From contig CAUJCR010000031.1 in the NCBI GenBank assembly GCA_963169355.1, positions 1 through 64,000 of the forward strand: DNA of 64,000 nucleotides. Direction: 5' to 3'. The position numbers and the translations under genes are program-made. Below are positions 1 to 8,285 of this stretch, one piece after another; position 1 is the stretch's first letter; every line of letters starts with the position of its first letter. Source of the DNA: Bacteroidota bacterium. GTDB taxonomy: Bacteria; Bacteroidota; Bacteroidia; B-17B0; Aurantibacillaceae. Under the pieces are notes generated by a model, which ran no database searches, was not told the DNA's origin, and saw only the letters and a program-made list of their open reading frames with translations.

Positions 1-594
1 GAAGAACGTATTGCCAAGGAGAAAGAAGCGGCTGCTAAAGCAGAAGCCGAACGCATTGCCCAAGAAAAAGCTGCTGCAGAAAAATTAGCGAAGGAACAAG
101 AAGCCGCTCAAAAGGCAGCATTAGCAAAGGCCGCTGCTGAGCGAAAAGAGAAAGAAAGACTTGAGAAAATAGCCAAAGAAAAGGAAATCGCTGAGAAAAA
201 AGCGCAAGAGAAGGCTGCTGCTGAAAAGTTAGCACAAGAGAAGGCTGCCGCAGCAAAGAAAGCTGAAGAAGAACGTATAGCTAAGGAAAAAGCTAATACT
301 GAGAAATTAAATGCCGAAACGTCAAAGAATCAAGAAGGAATTATTGCGCCTGTGAATTCTGGTTCTGAATTGGAAAGAAGTTCAATTGGTTCTAAAGATG
401 CTAAGTATTCTTCTTTACAAACCATTGGGAGTCAAACACAATATTTAGAAAAAATTAAGAGAGGAAATGAACTCTTTAAAATGAAGCGTTATGCAGAGGC
501 CAAACCAGTATATGAAGAAGCGCTGAAGTTTAAGCCTAATGATCCAACAGCTACTAAGCGTCTCGAAGAAATAGAAGCATTATTAAAGAAATAA
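1..594 (+). CDS. C-terminal part of a coiled-coil/TPR protein (5' end outside window)
   Basis: The reading frame is open from the first base, so the start lies upstream of the window. Visible residues 1 to about 105 are an Ala/Lys/Glu-rich charged repeat (many AAAEKLAQEK-like units), as in TolA-type linkers and long coiled coils. A short polar stretch follows. The last 50 residues (from GNELFKMKRYAEAKPVYEEA to the end) look like one tetratricopeptide repeat with the usual Y-A-x-A-x-x-x-Y-E-x-A-L-x-x-x-P-N-D pattern. The function cannot be told; a periplasmic or scaffolding role is possible. The stop lies 3 bases from the stop of the convergent DUF1599 gene. Confidence 0.75.
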   Translation, partial: EERIAKEKEAAAKAEAERIAQEKAAAEKLAKEQEAAQKAALAKAAAERKEKERLEKIAKEKEIAEKKAQEKAAAEKLAQEKAAAAKKAEEERIAKEKANTEKLNAETSKNQEGIIAPVNSGSELERSSIGSKDAKYSSLQTIGSQTQYLEKIKRGNELFKMKRYAEAKPVYEEALKFKPNDPTATKRLEEIEALLKK

Positions 595-597
595 ATA

Positions 598-1128
598 CTA
601 AAGTTTAATTAATGCAAACACAGCATAGTTTAGCATATCCATATAGTTGGCATCTACGCCCTCGCTAATAATTGTTTGCCCTTTATTATCTTCTATTTGT
701 TTTACTCTAAAAATTTTCATTAAAATTAAATCGGTCAGCGAACTCATACGCATATCTCTCCAAGCTTCGCCATAATCATGATTTTTGTCTTCCATGAGTT
801 GTTTGGTTTGCTTGGTGTATTTATTATATAATAGCTCTACTTCTTCGTAAGGTAATTCAAGTCTGTCATCGTTTGCTAATTCTAATTGAATAAGTGCCAT
901 GACACAATAATTTACAATACCAATATATTCTCCCTTAATATCATCACCCACTTTTTGAGTTCCTTTTTCTTCGATGCTTTTAATACGTTGAGCCTTAATA
1001 AAAATTTGATCGGTAAGTGAAGTAGGGCGGAGGTTTCTCCAAGCTGTACCATAATCTTTCATTTTCTTTAAGAAAATATCTTTGCAAATTTTTATCGAAG
1101 CATCGTATTGTTGTGAAGTATTATTCAT
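598..1128 (-). CDS. DUF1599 / nucleotide-modification-associated domain protein, internally duplicated
   Basis: The 176-residue protein starts at the ATG at 1126-1128 (MNNTSQQYDAS). An upstream ATG in the same frame would overlap folP and gives an unlikely leader, so I rejected it. The protein contains two copies of the same block: DYGTAWRNLRPTSLTDQIFI..KAQRIKSIEE near residues 25-55 and DYGEAWRDMRMSSLTDLILM..RVKQIED near 115-150, each followed by a Y-x-x-x-x-N-Y-x-x-x-A-L-I-x-L segment. This matches the DUF1599 family as I know it from Bacteroidota, where it often lies next to folP. Its biochemical role is not established. The gene is divergent from folP with 30 bases between the starts. Confidence 0.8.
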   Translation of the reverse strand: MNNTSQQYDASIKICKDIFLKKMKDYGTAWRNLRPTSLTDQIFIKAQRIKSIEEKGTQKVGDDIKGEYIGIVNYCVMALIQLELANDDRLELPYEEVELLYNKYTKQTKQLMEDKNHDYGEAWRDMRMSSLTDLILMKIFRVKQIEDNKGQTIISEGVDANYMDMLNYAVFALIKL

Positions 1129-1158
1129 ATATTTAAGATGCGCTAATGTACTAAAAAT

Positions 1159-1992
1159 ATGGAGAAAACTTATATAATAAATGGTAAACAATTAACATTT
1201 AATAAGGCGCAGGTTATGGCTATTATTAACCTTACGCCTGATAGTTTTTATGATGGCGGTCGTTTTTCATCTATATCGGATATTGTAAAAGATGTTGAAC
1301 GCAAAATAAATGAAGGCGCAACGATTATTGATTTAGGTGCCGCTTCCTCTCGCCCAAACGCTGCCCCATTAGCTGTAAAAGACGAAATTTTAAGACTTGG
1401 CGAACCTTTAAGAAGGATTAGAAATGAGTTTCCTCATATCTTTTTATCGGTAGATACTTATTTGTCTGAAGTTGCTGATTTTGCTATTAGCGAGGGTGCC
1501 GATATTATTAATGATATATCAGGCGGAAAGCTAGATGAAAATATGTTACAAGTTGTGGTTAAACAACAAGTAGTTTATGTGTTAATGCACATGCAAGGTA
1601 CACCACAAAACATGCAACACAATCCGCAATACGATGATGTAACGAAAACAATTTTCGATTTTTTTAAAGAAAGAATAGCATATTTCCAATCCGTGAATTT
1701 TGATAAAATAATTTTAGATGTTGGTTTTGGATTTGGAAAAACGGTTGAGCATAATTATATGTTATTAAAAAATATATCTGATTTTACTAAGCTTGAATTT
1801 CCAGTTTTAGCTGGGCTTTCAAGAAAATCAATGATAAATAAAGTAATTAATACGATGCCAACAACTGCCCTAAATGGCACTACTGCTCTTAATATGTTAG
1901 CACTTCAAAATGGGGCTAATGTTTTAAGAGTACATGATGTAAAAGAAGCAAAGCAAGTGATTGATTTATTTGAATTCTATAAAAATGTCTAG
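1159..1992 (+). CDS. folP: dihydropteroate synthase
   Basis: The enzyme condenses 6-hydroxymethyl-dihydropterin diphosphate with p-aminobenzoate to give dihydropteroate in cytosolic folate synthesis. At 277 residues it is the normal family length. The pterin-binding TIM-barrel signatures are present: MAIINLTPDSFYDGG near residue 20, VDTYLSEVADFAISEGADII (aspartate and pterin loop), DISGGKLD, LDVGFGFGKT, LAGLSRKSMI (sulfa/pABA loop) and RVHDVKEA at the C-terminus. The start is an ATG 30 bases from the divergent DUF1599 start. Its stop is 7 bases from the stop of the convergent acyltransferase gene. Identification is firm. Confidence 0.95.
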   Translation: MEKTYIINGKQLTFNKAQVMAIINLTPDSFYDGGRFSSISDIVKDVERKINEGATIIDLGAASSRPNAAPLAVKDEILRLGEPLRRIRNEFPHIFLSVDTYLSEVADFAISEGADIINDISGGKLDENMLQVVVKQQVVYVLMHMQGTPQNMQHNPQYDDVTKTIFDFFKERIAYFQSVNFDKIILDVGFGFGKTVEHNYMLLKNISDFTKLEFPVLAGLSRKSMINKVINTMPTTALNGTTALNMLALQNGANVLRVHDVKEAKQVIDLFEFYKNV

Positions 1993-1999
1993 TGCGTTT

Positions 2000-3334
2000 T
2001 TATAGTGTCAAATTCTTAAAATCATTTATAATATCTTCACGTAAATGTTGTAAGTTACTAAAGACTTGAGGTTGTTTTGATTTTAATTGTAATGCTTTTA
2101 AGATTCCAAAAGTCTTTTTTCTAAAAGGAGATAACCATAAACAATACATACCTGTTAACACGGTTATAACTAATACCAATAAAGCCCACCACGCATTTGG
2201 TGCTAATGCTTTAGCTACAAAAAATTGAATAAGCCCAAATAATAAAAACATAACTGCACCTATTCCCATTAAAAAGGAAGCTTTAAACTCAATAATTTTT
2301 ACTTTTTTGTTTGTAATATAGGCAGTGAGAAAATAAGGGATATAACTTCCTAAAAGCCCTCTTATATAAATAGGAAAGCTTATTATGATAACTAAAAATC
2401 GTAATGATACATTTAGATAAGTTATTTTGGATTGTTTTAATGGATCAATCAACCAATCTTTAAGTTGATATTGTTTAAGTTGATTAAAATAATTTTCTGT
2501 TTTTGCAGAGAGTAATTTTAACTTTTCTGGTGCATCTTCTTCTAATTTATTTACCCATGTTACAATGTGTGTAGAAAACTTAAAATCATCTTCAAGATTA
2601 GTTGTATTTAATTGATGTTGGGTAAAATAGTCAGATTTATATATTTCCTCGAGATGAGCAATTAATGTTTCGTTATGTGGATGATTAATGTGTACAATTA
2701 GTTCTTTCATTTTTGGAGTTAAGTCTGCCAAAAATTGATTCATGGTTTTAGCTGGCGCTTCATTGTATGCAGTCATATATTCCGAAATACGGATAGGTTC
2801 TCCAACGTTAAAAAACAAGTTACCTCTAAATTGAGAAGGATTAGAATAATTTACGCCAACGGGTACTACGGTTAAATCTTTTAAATTATAAGCATCCATT
2901 GCTCCAAAAACCATACGCGGTACACCTTTTTTTAAAGGCCTTAATCGGCGCTCTTGAATACAGAGACCTTCAGCAAAAATGATAATTTTTTTATTCCTCC
3001 TTAATAGTTTATTTACTCTATCATAGGTTTCATCATTTTTTTTCAAGCCTTCTTTTCCACCATCTTGAATTCTAAATATGGGAATAATACCAAAGCTTTC
3101 TAGAATAGCTGAAATAATTCCTTTTTTAAAGGTGTCGCCTCTTGCTAAGTATCTTACTCTTGGTGGAAATACCATAGTGGTAAATGCAATAGGATCCATA
3201 AATGCGTTAGGATGATTCATGGCAATAATTACAGGCCCGTTTACTTTTATGGATTTTGCATTTTTTATTTGAATTCTTTTAAAGAAGAATCTAATAACAA
3301 AACACAGATAGAATTTAGTTAAATGCCATAACAT
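2000..3334 (-). CDS. PlsC-like 1-acylglycerol-3-phosphate acyltransferase with C-terminal membrane domain
   Basis: A 444-residue membrane acyltransferase of glycerolipid metabolism. The N-terminal half carries the acyltransferase block: MNHPNAFMDP at residues 39-48 (catalytic His-Asp pair, here with five residues between H and D, as in a Bacteroidota subgroup) and IIFAEGLCIQERRLRPLKKG near residue 118 (the FxEG motif). The C-terminal third (about 300-410) has several hydrophobic segments (RFLVIIISFPIYI, FLMGIGAVMFLLFGLIQFFV, WWALLVLVITVLTGMYCLWL), so the protein is anchored in the inner membrane. Acyl donor and exact substrate cannot be told. A TATGTTTG promoter box precedes the start on the minus strand. 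Confidence 0.85.
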   Translation of the reverse strand: MLWHLTKFYLCFVIRFFFKRIQIKNAKSIKVNGPVIIAMNHPNAFMDPIAFTTMVFPPRVRYLARGDTFKKGIISAILESFGIIPIFRIQDGGKEGLKKNDETYDRVNKLLRRNKKIIIFAEGLCIQERRLRPLKKGVPRMVFGAMDAYNLKDLTVVPVGVNYSNPSQFRGNLFFNVGEPIRISEYMTAYNEAPAKTMNQFLADLTPKMKELIVHINHPHNETLIAHLEEIYKSDYFTQHQLNTTNLEDDFKFSTHIVTWVNKLEEDAPEKLKLLSAKTENYFNQLKQYQLKDWLIDPLKQSKITYLNVSLRFLVIIISFPIYIRGLLGSYIPYFLTAYITNKKVKIIEFKASFLMGIGAVMFLLFGLIQFFVAKALAPNAWWALLVLVITVLTGMYCLWLSPFRKKTFGILKALQLKSKQPQVFSNLQHLREDIINDFKNLTL

Positions 3335-3341
3335 AAGTGTA

Positions 3342-3349
3342 CAAACATA
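3342..3349 (-). promoter_or_regulatory. -7 promoter box TATGTTTG for the acyltransferase gene
   Basis: On the minus strand the bases read TATGTTTG, an exact match to the Bacteroidota sigma-ABfr -7 consensus TAnnTTTG, ending 7 bases before the ATG. I see no convincing -33 TTG at the right distance. Confidence 0.45.
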
Positions 3350-3362
3350 TTAAAATTAAATG

Positions 3363-3390
3363 ATAAGAGCCATTAAAAAATGGCTCTTAT
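3363..3390 (-). terminator. hairpin downstream of the SPFH gene
   Basis: A perfect 12-base-pair stem (ATAAGAGCCATT / AATGGCTCTTAT) with a 4-base loop lies just after the stop of the minus-strand SPFH gene. The bases beyond the stem are AT-rich rather than a clean T tract, so termination strength is uncertain. Confidence 0.65.
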
Positions 3391-3403
3391 TTACTAGTGA
3401 GTA

Positions 3404-4522
3404 TTATCCAACTGGAGGTGGTGGAGGCGGAGGTACGGCGCCAAATACCGAAGATAATTCAGCTTGAGTTTCGGCAGCTAACCAACCACTCATGCCTTGT
3501 TTCCAAACTAAACTTTGGCGTGTAAATTGTCCAGATACAGCCATTTGTTGTAATTGTTGTAAGCTAAAAGGACCAGTTTGAGCTCCATTCACCGCTACAA
3601 AATATTGAGTAATGGGCGGTGGTGGAGGTGTATTAGTTCCTGTATTACCATTAAATTGTTGGTTTTGAAAAGCGTTACCCATTTGATTCATCATGCCGAA
3701 TCCCATACCAGCTCCCATGCCAGCTCCCATCATACCGCCGCCGTTTGGGTTTTTAGCAGCTTCTTCCATCGCATTTGCAGCTTGAAATTGTGTATAAGCA
3801 CCAAGGTTTCCAATAATTCCCATGCTACTTCTTTTATCAAGAGCTTGTTCAACTTCAGGTGGTAATGAGATGTTTTCAATTAAAAATTTAGTAAGGTCTA
3901 ATCCTATCTCGTTAAATTCTGGTTTTATTTTATCTGTAATAATTTTTGAAACCTCATCGGTGTTAGAAGATAAATCTAATACAGGAATTTTACTTTCTGC
4001 TAAAGCATCCATGCCTCTTGAAACAGCAATATTTCGGAGCTGTTCGTTAACTTCTTCTACAGTATATTGCGAATCAGTTCCTGATATTTCTTTTAAAAAC
4101 TTAGCGGCATCATTTACTTTAAATGCGTAAGTTCCAAAGGCTCTTAATCTTATTGGTCCAAACTCTGCATCACGTAGCATTATGGGGTTTTTTGTTCCCC
4201 ATTTTTGATTAATAAATTGTTTAGTACTAATAAAAAATACATCTGCCTTAAATGGGCTATTAAAGCCGTATTTCCAACCTTTTAATGTGGTAAGAATTGG
4301 CATGTTTTGCGTACTTAATTCGTACATGCCAGGTTGAAACACATCGGCAATTGTACCTTCATTCATAAATACAGCAACTTGACTTTCGCGCACAGTAAGC
4401 TTTGCGCCCATCTTTATTTCGTTTTGAAAACGAGGAAATTTATACACAATCGTGTCGTTTGTACTGTCTGTCCAATCGATGATGTCAATAAATTCACCTT
4501 TTATTTTATCCCATAATCCCAT
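3404..4522 (-). CDS. SPFH domain protein with C-terminal GYF_2 domain
   Basis: A 372-residue protein. Residues 1 to about 240 form an SPFH (stomatin/prohibitin/flotillin/HflK) region of the YdjI or 'virion core protein' type: MGLWDKIKGEFIDIIDW, ESQVAVFMNEGTIADVFQPG, then KPEFNEIGLDLTKFLIENIS. A Met/Gly-rich flexible linker follows (about 260-300, GMMGAGMGAGMGFGMMNQM). Residues about 305-362 are a GYF_2-like module (QYFVAVNGAQTGPFSLQQL ... QSLVWKQGMSGW), and the protein ends in a poly-proline tail. There is no signal peptide; membrane association through the SPFH domain is likely. In Bacillus, YdjI-type proteins take part in a membrane stress response, but no PspA partner is seen beside this gene. 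Confidence 0.85.
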   Translation of the reverse strand: MGLWDKIKGEFIDIIDWTDSTNDTIVYKFPRFQNEIKMGAKLTVRESQVAVFMNEGTIADVFQPGMYELSTQNMPILTTLKGWKYGFNSPFKADVFFISTKQFINQKWGTKNPIMLRDAEFGPIRLRAFGTYAFKVNDAAKFLKEISGTDSQYTVEEVNEQLRNIAVSRGMDALAESKIPVLDLSSNTDEVSKIITDKIKPEFNEIGLDLTKFLIENISLPPEVEQALDKRSSMGIIGNLGAYTQFQAANAMEEAAKNPNGGGMMGAGMGAGMGFGMMNQMGNAFQNQQFNGNTGTNTPPPPPITQYFVAVNGAQTGPFSLQQLQQMAVSGQFTRQSLVWKQGMSGWLAAETQAELSSVFGAVPPPPPPPVG

Positions 4523-4592
4523 AATAATTGTTTTAAAATATTTATGGTAAATATAATAAATTCTAATGGTTTGTAATCTTTTTTAAGCATCT

Positions 4593-5816
4593 TTGTTTGT
4601 GCAACAAAAGGTAGTTATAGTTATTGGTGGAGGAGCTTCTGGTTTTTTTGCAGCTATTAACACGGCTCAGAATTTTCCAGAGGCTAAAGTGATTATTCTA
4701 GAAAAGACGAATAAAATACTATCAAAAGTGAGGGTTTCTGGAGGCGGACGCTGTAATGTAACGCACCATTGCTTTGATAACTCCGAATTAATTAAAAATT
4801 ATCCAAGAGGGCATAAAGAATTACGGCAAGTGTTTGCTCAGTTTTCGGTACAAGATACTATTGAATGGTTTTTAAAAAGAGGATTAAAACTAAAAGTAGA
4901 AACCGATGGTAGAATGTTTCCTACAACAGATACGAGCGAGTCGGTAATAGAATGTTTTTTATCTGAAACCCAAAAATACCATATTGATATTTATAAAAAC
5001 GAAGAGGTTATTTCGATAACGCAACAACATTCAACTGGTATTGAAGTAAAAACAGTTAAACAAACTTATTTAGCCGATGCTGTTATTTGTAGTATTGGCG
5101 GTCATCATCAATTATATAATTATCAGTTTTTACAAAAAATAGGTCATCAAATAGATGATTTAATTCCTAGTTTATTTACACTTAATTTACCACAAAGCCC
5201 GCTTAAGGAATTAATGGGTTTGAGTGTAAAACAAGGTACAGTTAAAGTTGTGGGAACCAAGCATCAATATTCGGGACCAATATTAATAACACATTGGGGG
5301 CTTAGCGGACCAGCCGTTTTAAAACTATCAGCATTTGCTGCAAAAGATTTTTTTGATTTAAATTACAATGCCACTATTCATATTAATTGGACTGAGCACC
5401 AATTAGAAGATGAGATTAGAACACAGATAGAGAAGTTACGTACTTCGAAGATGAAGATTGTAAATACGCCACTCTTTGATATTCCAAAGCGATTGTGGGA
5501 ATACTTAATAACGCGTGCTGATATTGATAAACACAAACTGTGGGTAGAATTAGGCAATAAGCAGTTTAATAAATTGATTCAAGTGGTTTTTAACGACCAA
5601 TATGATATGCGTGGCAAAACAACTTTTAAAGAAGAGTTTGTTACAGCAGGGGGTGTTAATTTAAAACAAGTTGATTTTAAAACGATGCAAAGTAAATTAA
5701 TGCCTGGTTTATTTTTTTGCGGTGAGGTGTTGAATATTGATGGAATTACAGGCGGATTTAATTTTCAAAATGCTTGGAGCACGGCTTGGATTGCCTCAAA
5801 CCATGTTTTGAAATAA
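4593..5816 (+). CDS. HI0933/BaiN-like NAD(P)/FAD-dependent oxidoreductase
   Basis: A 407-residue flavoprotein. The N-terminal Rossmann FAD motif is VVIVIGGGASGFFAAI (GGGASG at 12-17), followed by ILEKTNKILSKVRVSGGGRC (family-typical SGGGRCN). The C-terminus carries FVTAGGVNLKQVDFKTMQSK and the FAD-closing LFFCGEVLNIDGITGGFNFQ, both typical of the family. Some members are flavin-dependent reductases; the substrate here is unknown. There is no in-frame ATG near the front: the start is TTG at 4593 or GTG at 4599. A CATCTTTG sequence, one mismatch from the -7 box, overlaps this position, so the message may have little or no leader. The stop is 4 bases from a convergent stop. Confidence 0.88.
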   Translation: MFVQQKVVIVIGGGASGFFAAINTAQNFPEAKVIILEKTNKILSKVRVSGGGRCNVTHHCFDNSELIKNYPRGHKELRQVFAQFSVQDTIEWFLKRGLKLKVETDGRMFPTTDTSESVIECFLSETQKYHIDIYKNEEVISITQQHSTGIEVKTVKQTYLADAVICSIGGHHQLYNYQFLQKIGHQIDDLIPSLFTLNLPQSPLKELMGLSVKQGTVKVVGTKHQYSGPILITHWGLSGPAVLKLSAFAAKDFFDLNYNATIHINWTEHQLEDEIRTQIEKLRTSKMKIVNTPLFDIPKRLWEYLITRADIDKHKLWVELGNKQFNKLIQVVFNDQYDMRGKTTFKEEFVTAGGVNLKQVDFKTMQSKLMPGLFFCGEVLNIDGITGGFNFQNAWSTAWIASNHVLK

Positions 5817-5820
5817 AAAA

Positions 5821-6489
5821 TTAGTAATTAGTTTTCCAAATAAATATTAAAATTAGCCATTGTATAATAAGGGCAATCCAGATTGGCATTTTGCTAGGTT
5901 CTGAAATTTCTTTGAGATTTTGAATGGTTTTTGTTTTAAATATTTCATAGAAGTCTTGATTTTTATTTTTAAAATCAACATCGTCTAATTTTACTCTCTT
6001 CATAGCAAAAGCAATAATTCTTCTAAGCCATTTATTTTCGTTTTGATCTTCTTGAACAGATTGAATCATACGAATTTTATTTACAGAATAATCCCCTATA
6101 TTTTTAAATACATGAGGAGAATTATTTTTAGATCTCAAAAAGATTTTGTCTAAAAATGGATATACTAAACTTTCTGATTTATCAGTTAGAATTTGATGGG
6201 CAACTTTGGAGATGATATAGTTGTTTCCTAAAATAAAAAAAGTAATAGAACTAGCAAAGCAAGTTAATAGCCATAAGAATGTGCCAATAGGGCGATTCCA
6301 AAAATTGTAAACGAAATTAGGGATAAAACTATAGCTATTTGTTGGCGCACCTTCTCCTTGTGTTGAAAGAATTGCAAATTCAATAATTATTACCGAAACA
6401 GTAGAGATGAATCCTAATAAATTTATCTTAACAAATGTCATTAAGATTTTAAACGATAGTTTAGCAAAATATGTAAAGTGCTCTTTCAA
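5821..6489 (-). CDS. hypothetical membrane protein
   Basis: A 222-residue protein that I do not recognise. Three hydrophobic segments are visible: about residues 12-40 (ILMTFVKINLLGFISTVSVI...), about 70-95 (FLWLLTCFASSITFFILGNN) and about 203-219 (WIALIIQWLILIFIW). A soluble, Lys/Asn-rich domain of roughly 105 residues lies between the second and third. There is no signal peptidase site and no obvious enzymatic motif. Its stop is 4 bases from the convergent flavoprotein gene, and its start is 38 bases from the end of the ureohydrolase gene on the same strand, so the two could be co-transcribed. Function unknown. Confidence 0.6.
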   Translation of the reverse strand: MKEHFTYFAKLSFKILMTFVKINLLGFISTVSVIIIEFAILSTQGEGAPTNSYSFIPNFVYNFWNRPIGTFLWLLTCFASSITFFILGNNYIISKVAHQILTDKSESLVYPFLDKIFLRSKNNSPHVFKNIGDYSVNKIRMIQSVQEDQNENKWLRRIIAFAMKRVKLDDVDFKNKNQDFYEIFKTKTIQNLKEISEPSKMPIWIALIIQWLILIFIWKTNY

Positions 6490-6527
6490 AAAATATTTAT
6501 TGTAAACTAAAAATACAGAATTTTCAG

Positions 6528-7571
6528 TTAATTCTTTGGTAAATTATTCACTCCTTTTATAAAATCGCTTATTAAATAGGCAATGAGCTTACCAGTTTTG
6601 TTATCTGCTTTTAAGTGCGCTAAAATTGGCGCACCTTCTGCAATATGAAAGTAAAGTACGGGTAAAGATTTCCCACATTGATAAGCATATTGTCTGGCTT
6701 GTACGGGCGAAATACCGCTACTTGTTTTAGCACTAGTTGGAACGTTGGTAATGGCATCTAAATCTATTTCTACACCACATTTTTTGGCATGAACAAATGC
6801 TATGTTTTGCTGTAAGGCTGTATGAAAACTGCTTATCTCTTTTATGAAAATATCTTCGTAGGTGCTAAAATAAAGTAAATGGTTATTGTTGGTAAATTCG
6901 TTAAGTACTCGCTCAGTATTATATTGTTCATGCATGCAAAAAACAGAGTAGGCGTGAAGATATTGATGATAGTAAGCGTAACTAAAACCATTTCCACTAT
7001 GTCTTCCTTCCAAAGGTCTAAAATCAGTATGTGGATCGCAATTAATAACATTAATTTTTTGTTGTAAGGCATCATAACAGCCTTTAATAATAGGATAAGC
7101 ATTGTTGTGTCCACCGCCAATTATAATTGGTATTTTACCACTTTGTATAATTTTAGTAATAACAGTTGAAACCCTTTTATCTATTTCCTCTACGAGTTGT
7201 CGTAAAATAGTTAAATCATGATGATTCTTGGGATTTAGTTCATGGGCCTTTTCCATTAAGTCTTCTACAACTATGTGCCCCAATAAACATATAGAACTCC
7301 CAGTTAAAAAATGATTACTTTGTTGGTTTAAAAAACTATCTAATGCTGGTTTCCATGCAGTGTGTGCGCCACCTCTACCAAAATTTGCCCTTACGCCTAT
7401 ATCTTCGGGAATTCCTAAAAGAACAAATTGGCAATCAATTGTTGCTAATTCCGTTTCCCATTCTTTAGTGTTTTTTATCAATCGAATTTCTTCACCAATT
7501 TTAGTTTCATTGGTTCTAGTTCTAACGAGTTGTTTTAAGTCCTTTTCGGAATATACTTTTATTGATTGCAT
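6528..7571 (-). CDS. formimidoylglutamase-like ureohydrolase (arginase family)
   Basis: A 347-residue binuclear manganese ureohydrolase. The metal-ligand motifs are present: GGGHNNAYP (first His), NCDPHTDFRPLEGRHSGNG (Asp-His-Asp) and EIDLDAITN (the Asp pair). In Bacteroidota this sequence type is usually annotated as formimidoylglutamase, which converts N-formimidoyl-L-glutamate to glutamate and formamide in histidine breakdown. No other hut genes lie nearby, so the substrate could also be a related guanidino compound. The start is an ATG at 7569-7571. Family membership is firm; substrate is inferred. Confidence 0.82.
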   Translation of the reverse strand: MQSIKVYSEKDLKQLVRTRTNETKIGEEIRLIKNTKEWETELATIDCQFVLLGIPEDIGVRANFGRGGAHTAWKPALDSFLNQQSNHFLTGSSICLLGHIVVEDLMEKAHELNPKNHHDLTILRQLVEEIDKRVSTVITKIIQSGKIPIIIGGGHNNAYPIIKGCYDALQQKINVINCDPHTDFRPLEGRHSGNGFSYAYYHQYLHAYSVFCMHEQYNTERVLNEFTNNNHLLYFSTYEDIFIKEISSFHTALQQNIAFVHAKKCGVEIDLDAITNVPTSAKTSSGISPVQARQYAYQCGKSLPVLYFHIAEGAPILAHLKADNKTGKLIAYLISDFIKGVNNLPKN

Positions 7572-7583
7572 ACATTAATTCAT

Positions 7584-7608
7584 AAAAAAAGTCCCAAAAA
7601 AGGGACTT
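7584..7608 (-). terminator. intrinsic terminator of the secreted-protein gene at 7628
   Basis: A stem AAGTCCC / GGGACTT with a 6-base loop. Read on the minus strand it is followed by seven T residues, just downstream of the minus-strand gene ending at 7628. Confidence 0.8.
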
Positions 7609-7627
7609 ATTAAGGAAATTGAAATAA

Positions 7628-8239
7628 CTACCACTCGTCTGAGTTTACAGGTAATGTACTCGAGAGTTGCATTATTTCTTTAATATCAGTAACTACTAAT
7701 GCGCTATTCTTTAGCGCTTCGCTTTTTATGCGTTTCCATAAATCGGAAGGTAGTTTCATACTACCACATTTTGGTACTTCGCTATAAACATCACCTCCAG
7801 AGTAATCGCCGTTTTTGGCATTATGAGATATTTTAGAAATAGTGTATCTGTATTTTCCTTCTTTAGCTTCAATACACACATGCATGGTAATAGTACCTTG
7901 TACATCTGCTGCTGGGTTTAACTCTTTAGGTTTATATGGAAATTCAACTACACATTCGGCTTTGCTTCCTGCAGTTACGCCATTTTTTTTCGTGTATTTT
8001 TTTGTTTCAGTTTTTACGAAATTAACTCCACGTTTTAATAACTCACTTGCAGCCATGCCTTTTGGAGCAGATGTGTCAACTGGTACAGAGCCATCTTCAT
8101 TAGGAGGTAAAGCCACTGGATCTGCCAACATGGCCACTACGCCTTGTATTTTATTTTCATCAGTTTTAGCTTCTTGAGCACTTACATTACCTATAATAAG
8201 GCTGATTGCAACTGAACATATAATCGATCTTAATTTCAT
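7628..8239 (-). CDS. secreted hypothetical protein, possibly DUF4468-like
   Basis: A 203-residue protein with a clear signal peptide (MKLRSIICSVAISLIIGNVSAQ, cleavage expected after SAQ). The mature part has a Pro-rich, acidic front (VALPPNEDGSVPVDTSAP) and a mixed alpha/beta domain with VQGTITMHVCIEAKEGKYRY and SKISHNAKNGDYSGGDVYSE. The C-terminus (LWKRIKSEALKNSALVVTDI) resembles the DUF4468/TBP-like fold proteins common in Bacteroidota, but I hold that only loosely. Three Cys residues lie outside the signal peptide's own cysteine. Monocistronic, with its own terminator. Role unknown; probably periplasmic. Confidence 0.65.
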   Translation of the reverse strand: MKLRSIICSVAISLIIGNVSAQEAKTDENKIQGVVAMLADPVALPPNEDGSVPVDTSAPKGMAASELLKRGVNFVKTETKKYTKKNGVTAGSKAECVVEFPYKPKELNPAADVQGTITMHVCIEAKEGKYRYTISKISHNAKNGDYSGGDVYSEVPKCGSMKLPSDLWKRIKSEALKNSALVVTDIKEIMQLSSTLPVNSDEW

Positions 8240-8285
8240 AAACGATGTATGATTATCTAAATTTTAAACAGTAAAATTACAATAA

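Noticed and set aside
35-256. Minus-strand ORF in the coiled-coil region
   Set aside because: It is the antisense reading of a low-complexity coding region and has no features of its own.
1-300. DNA tandem repeat array
   Set aside because: The repetitiveness comes from a coding Ala/Lys/Glu coiled coil; codons vary and units are not identical at the DNA level.
1129-1191. N-terminal extension of the DUF1599 protein
   Set aside because: It would overlap the divergent folP start and has no similarity to the family; the second Met fits.
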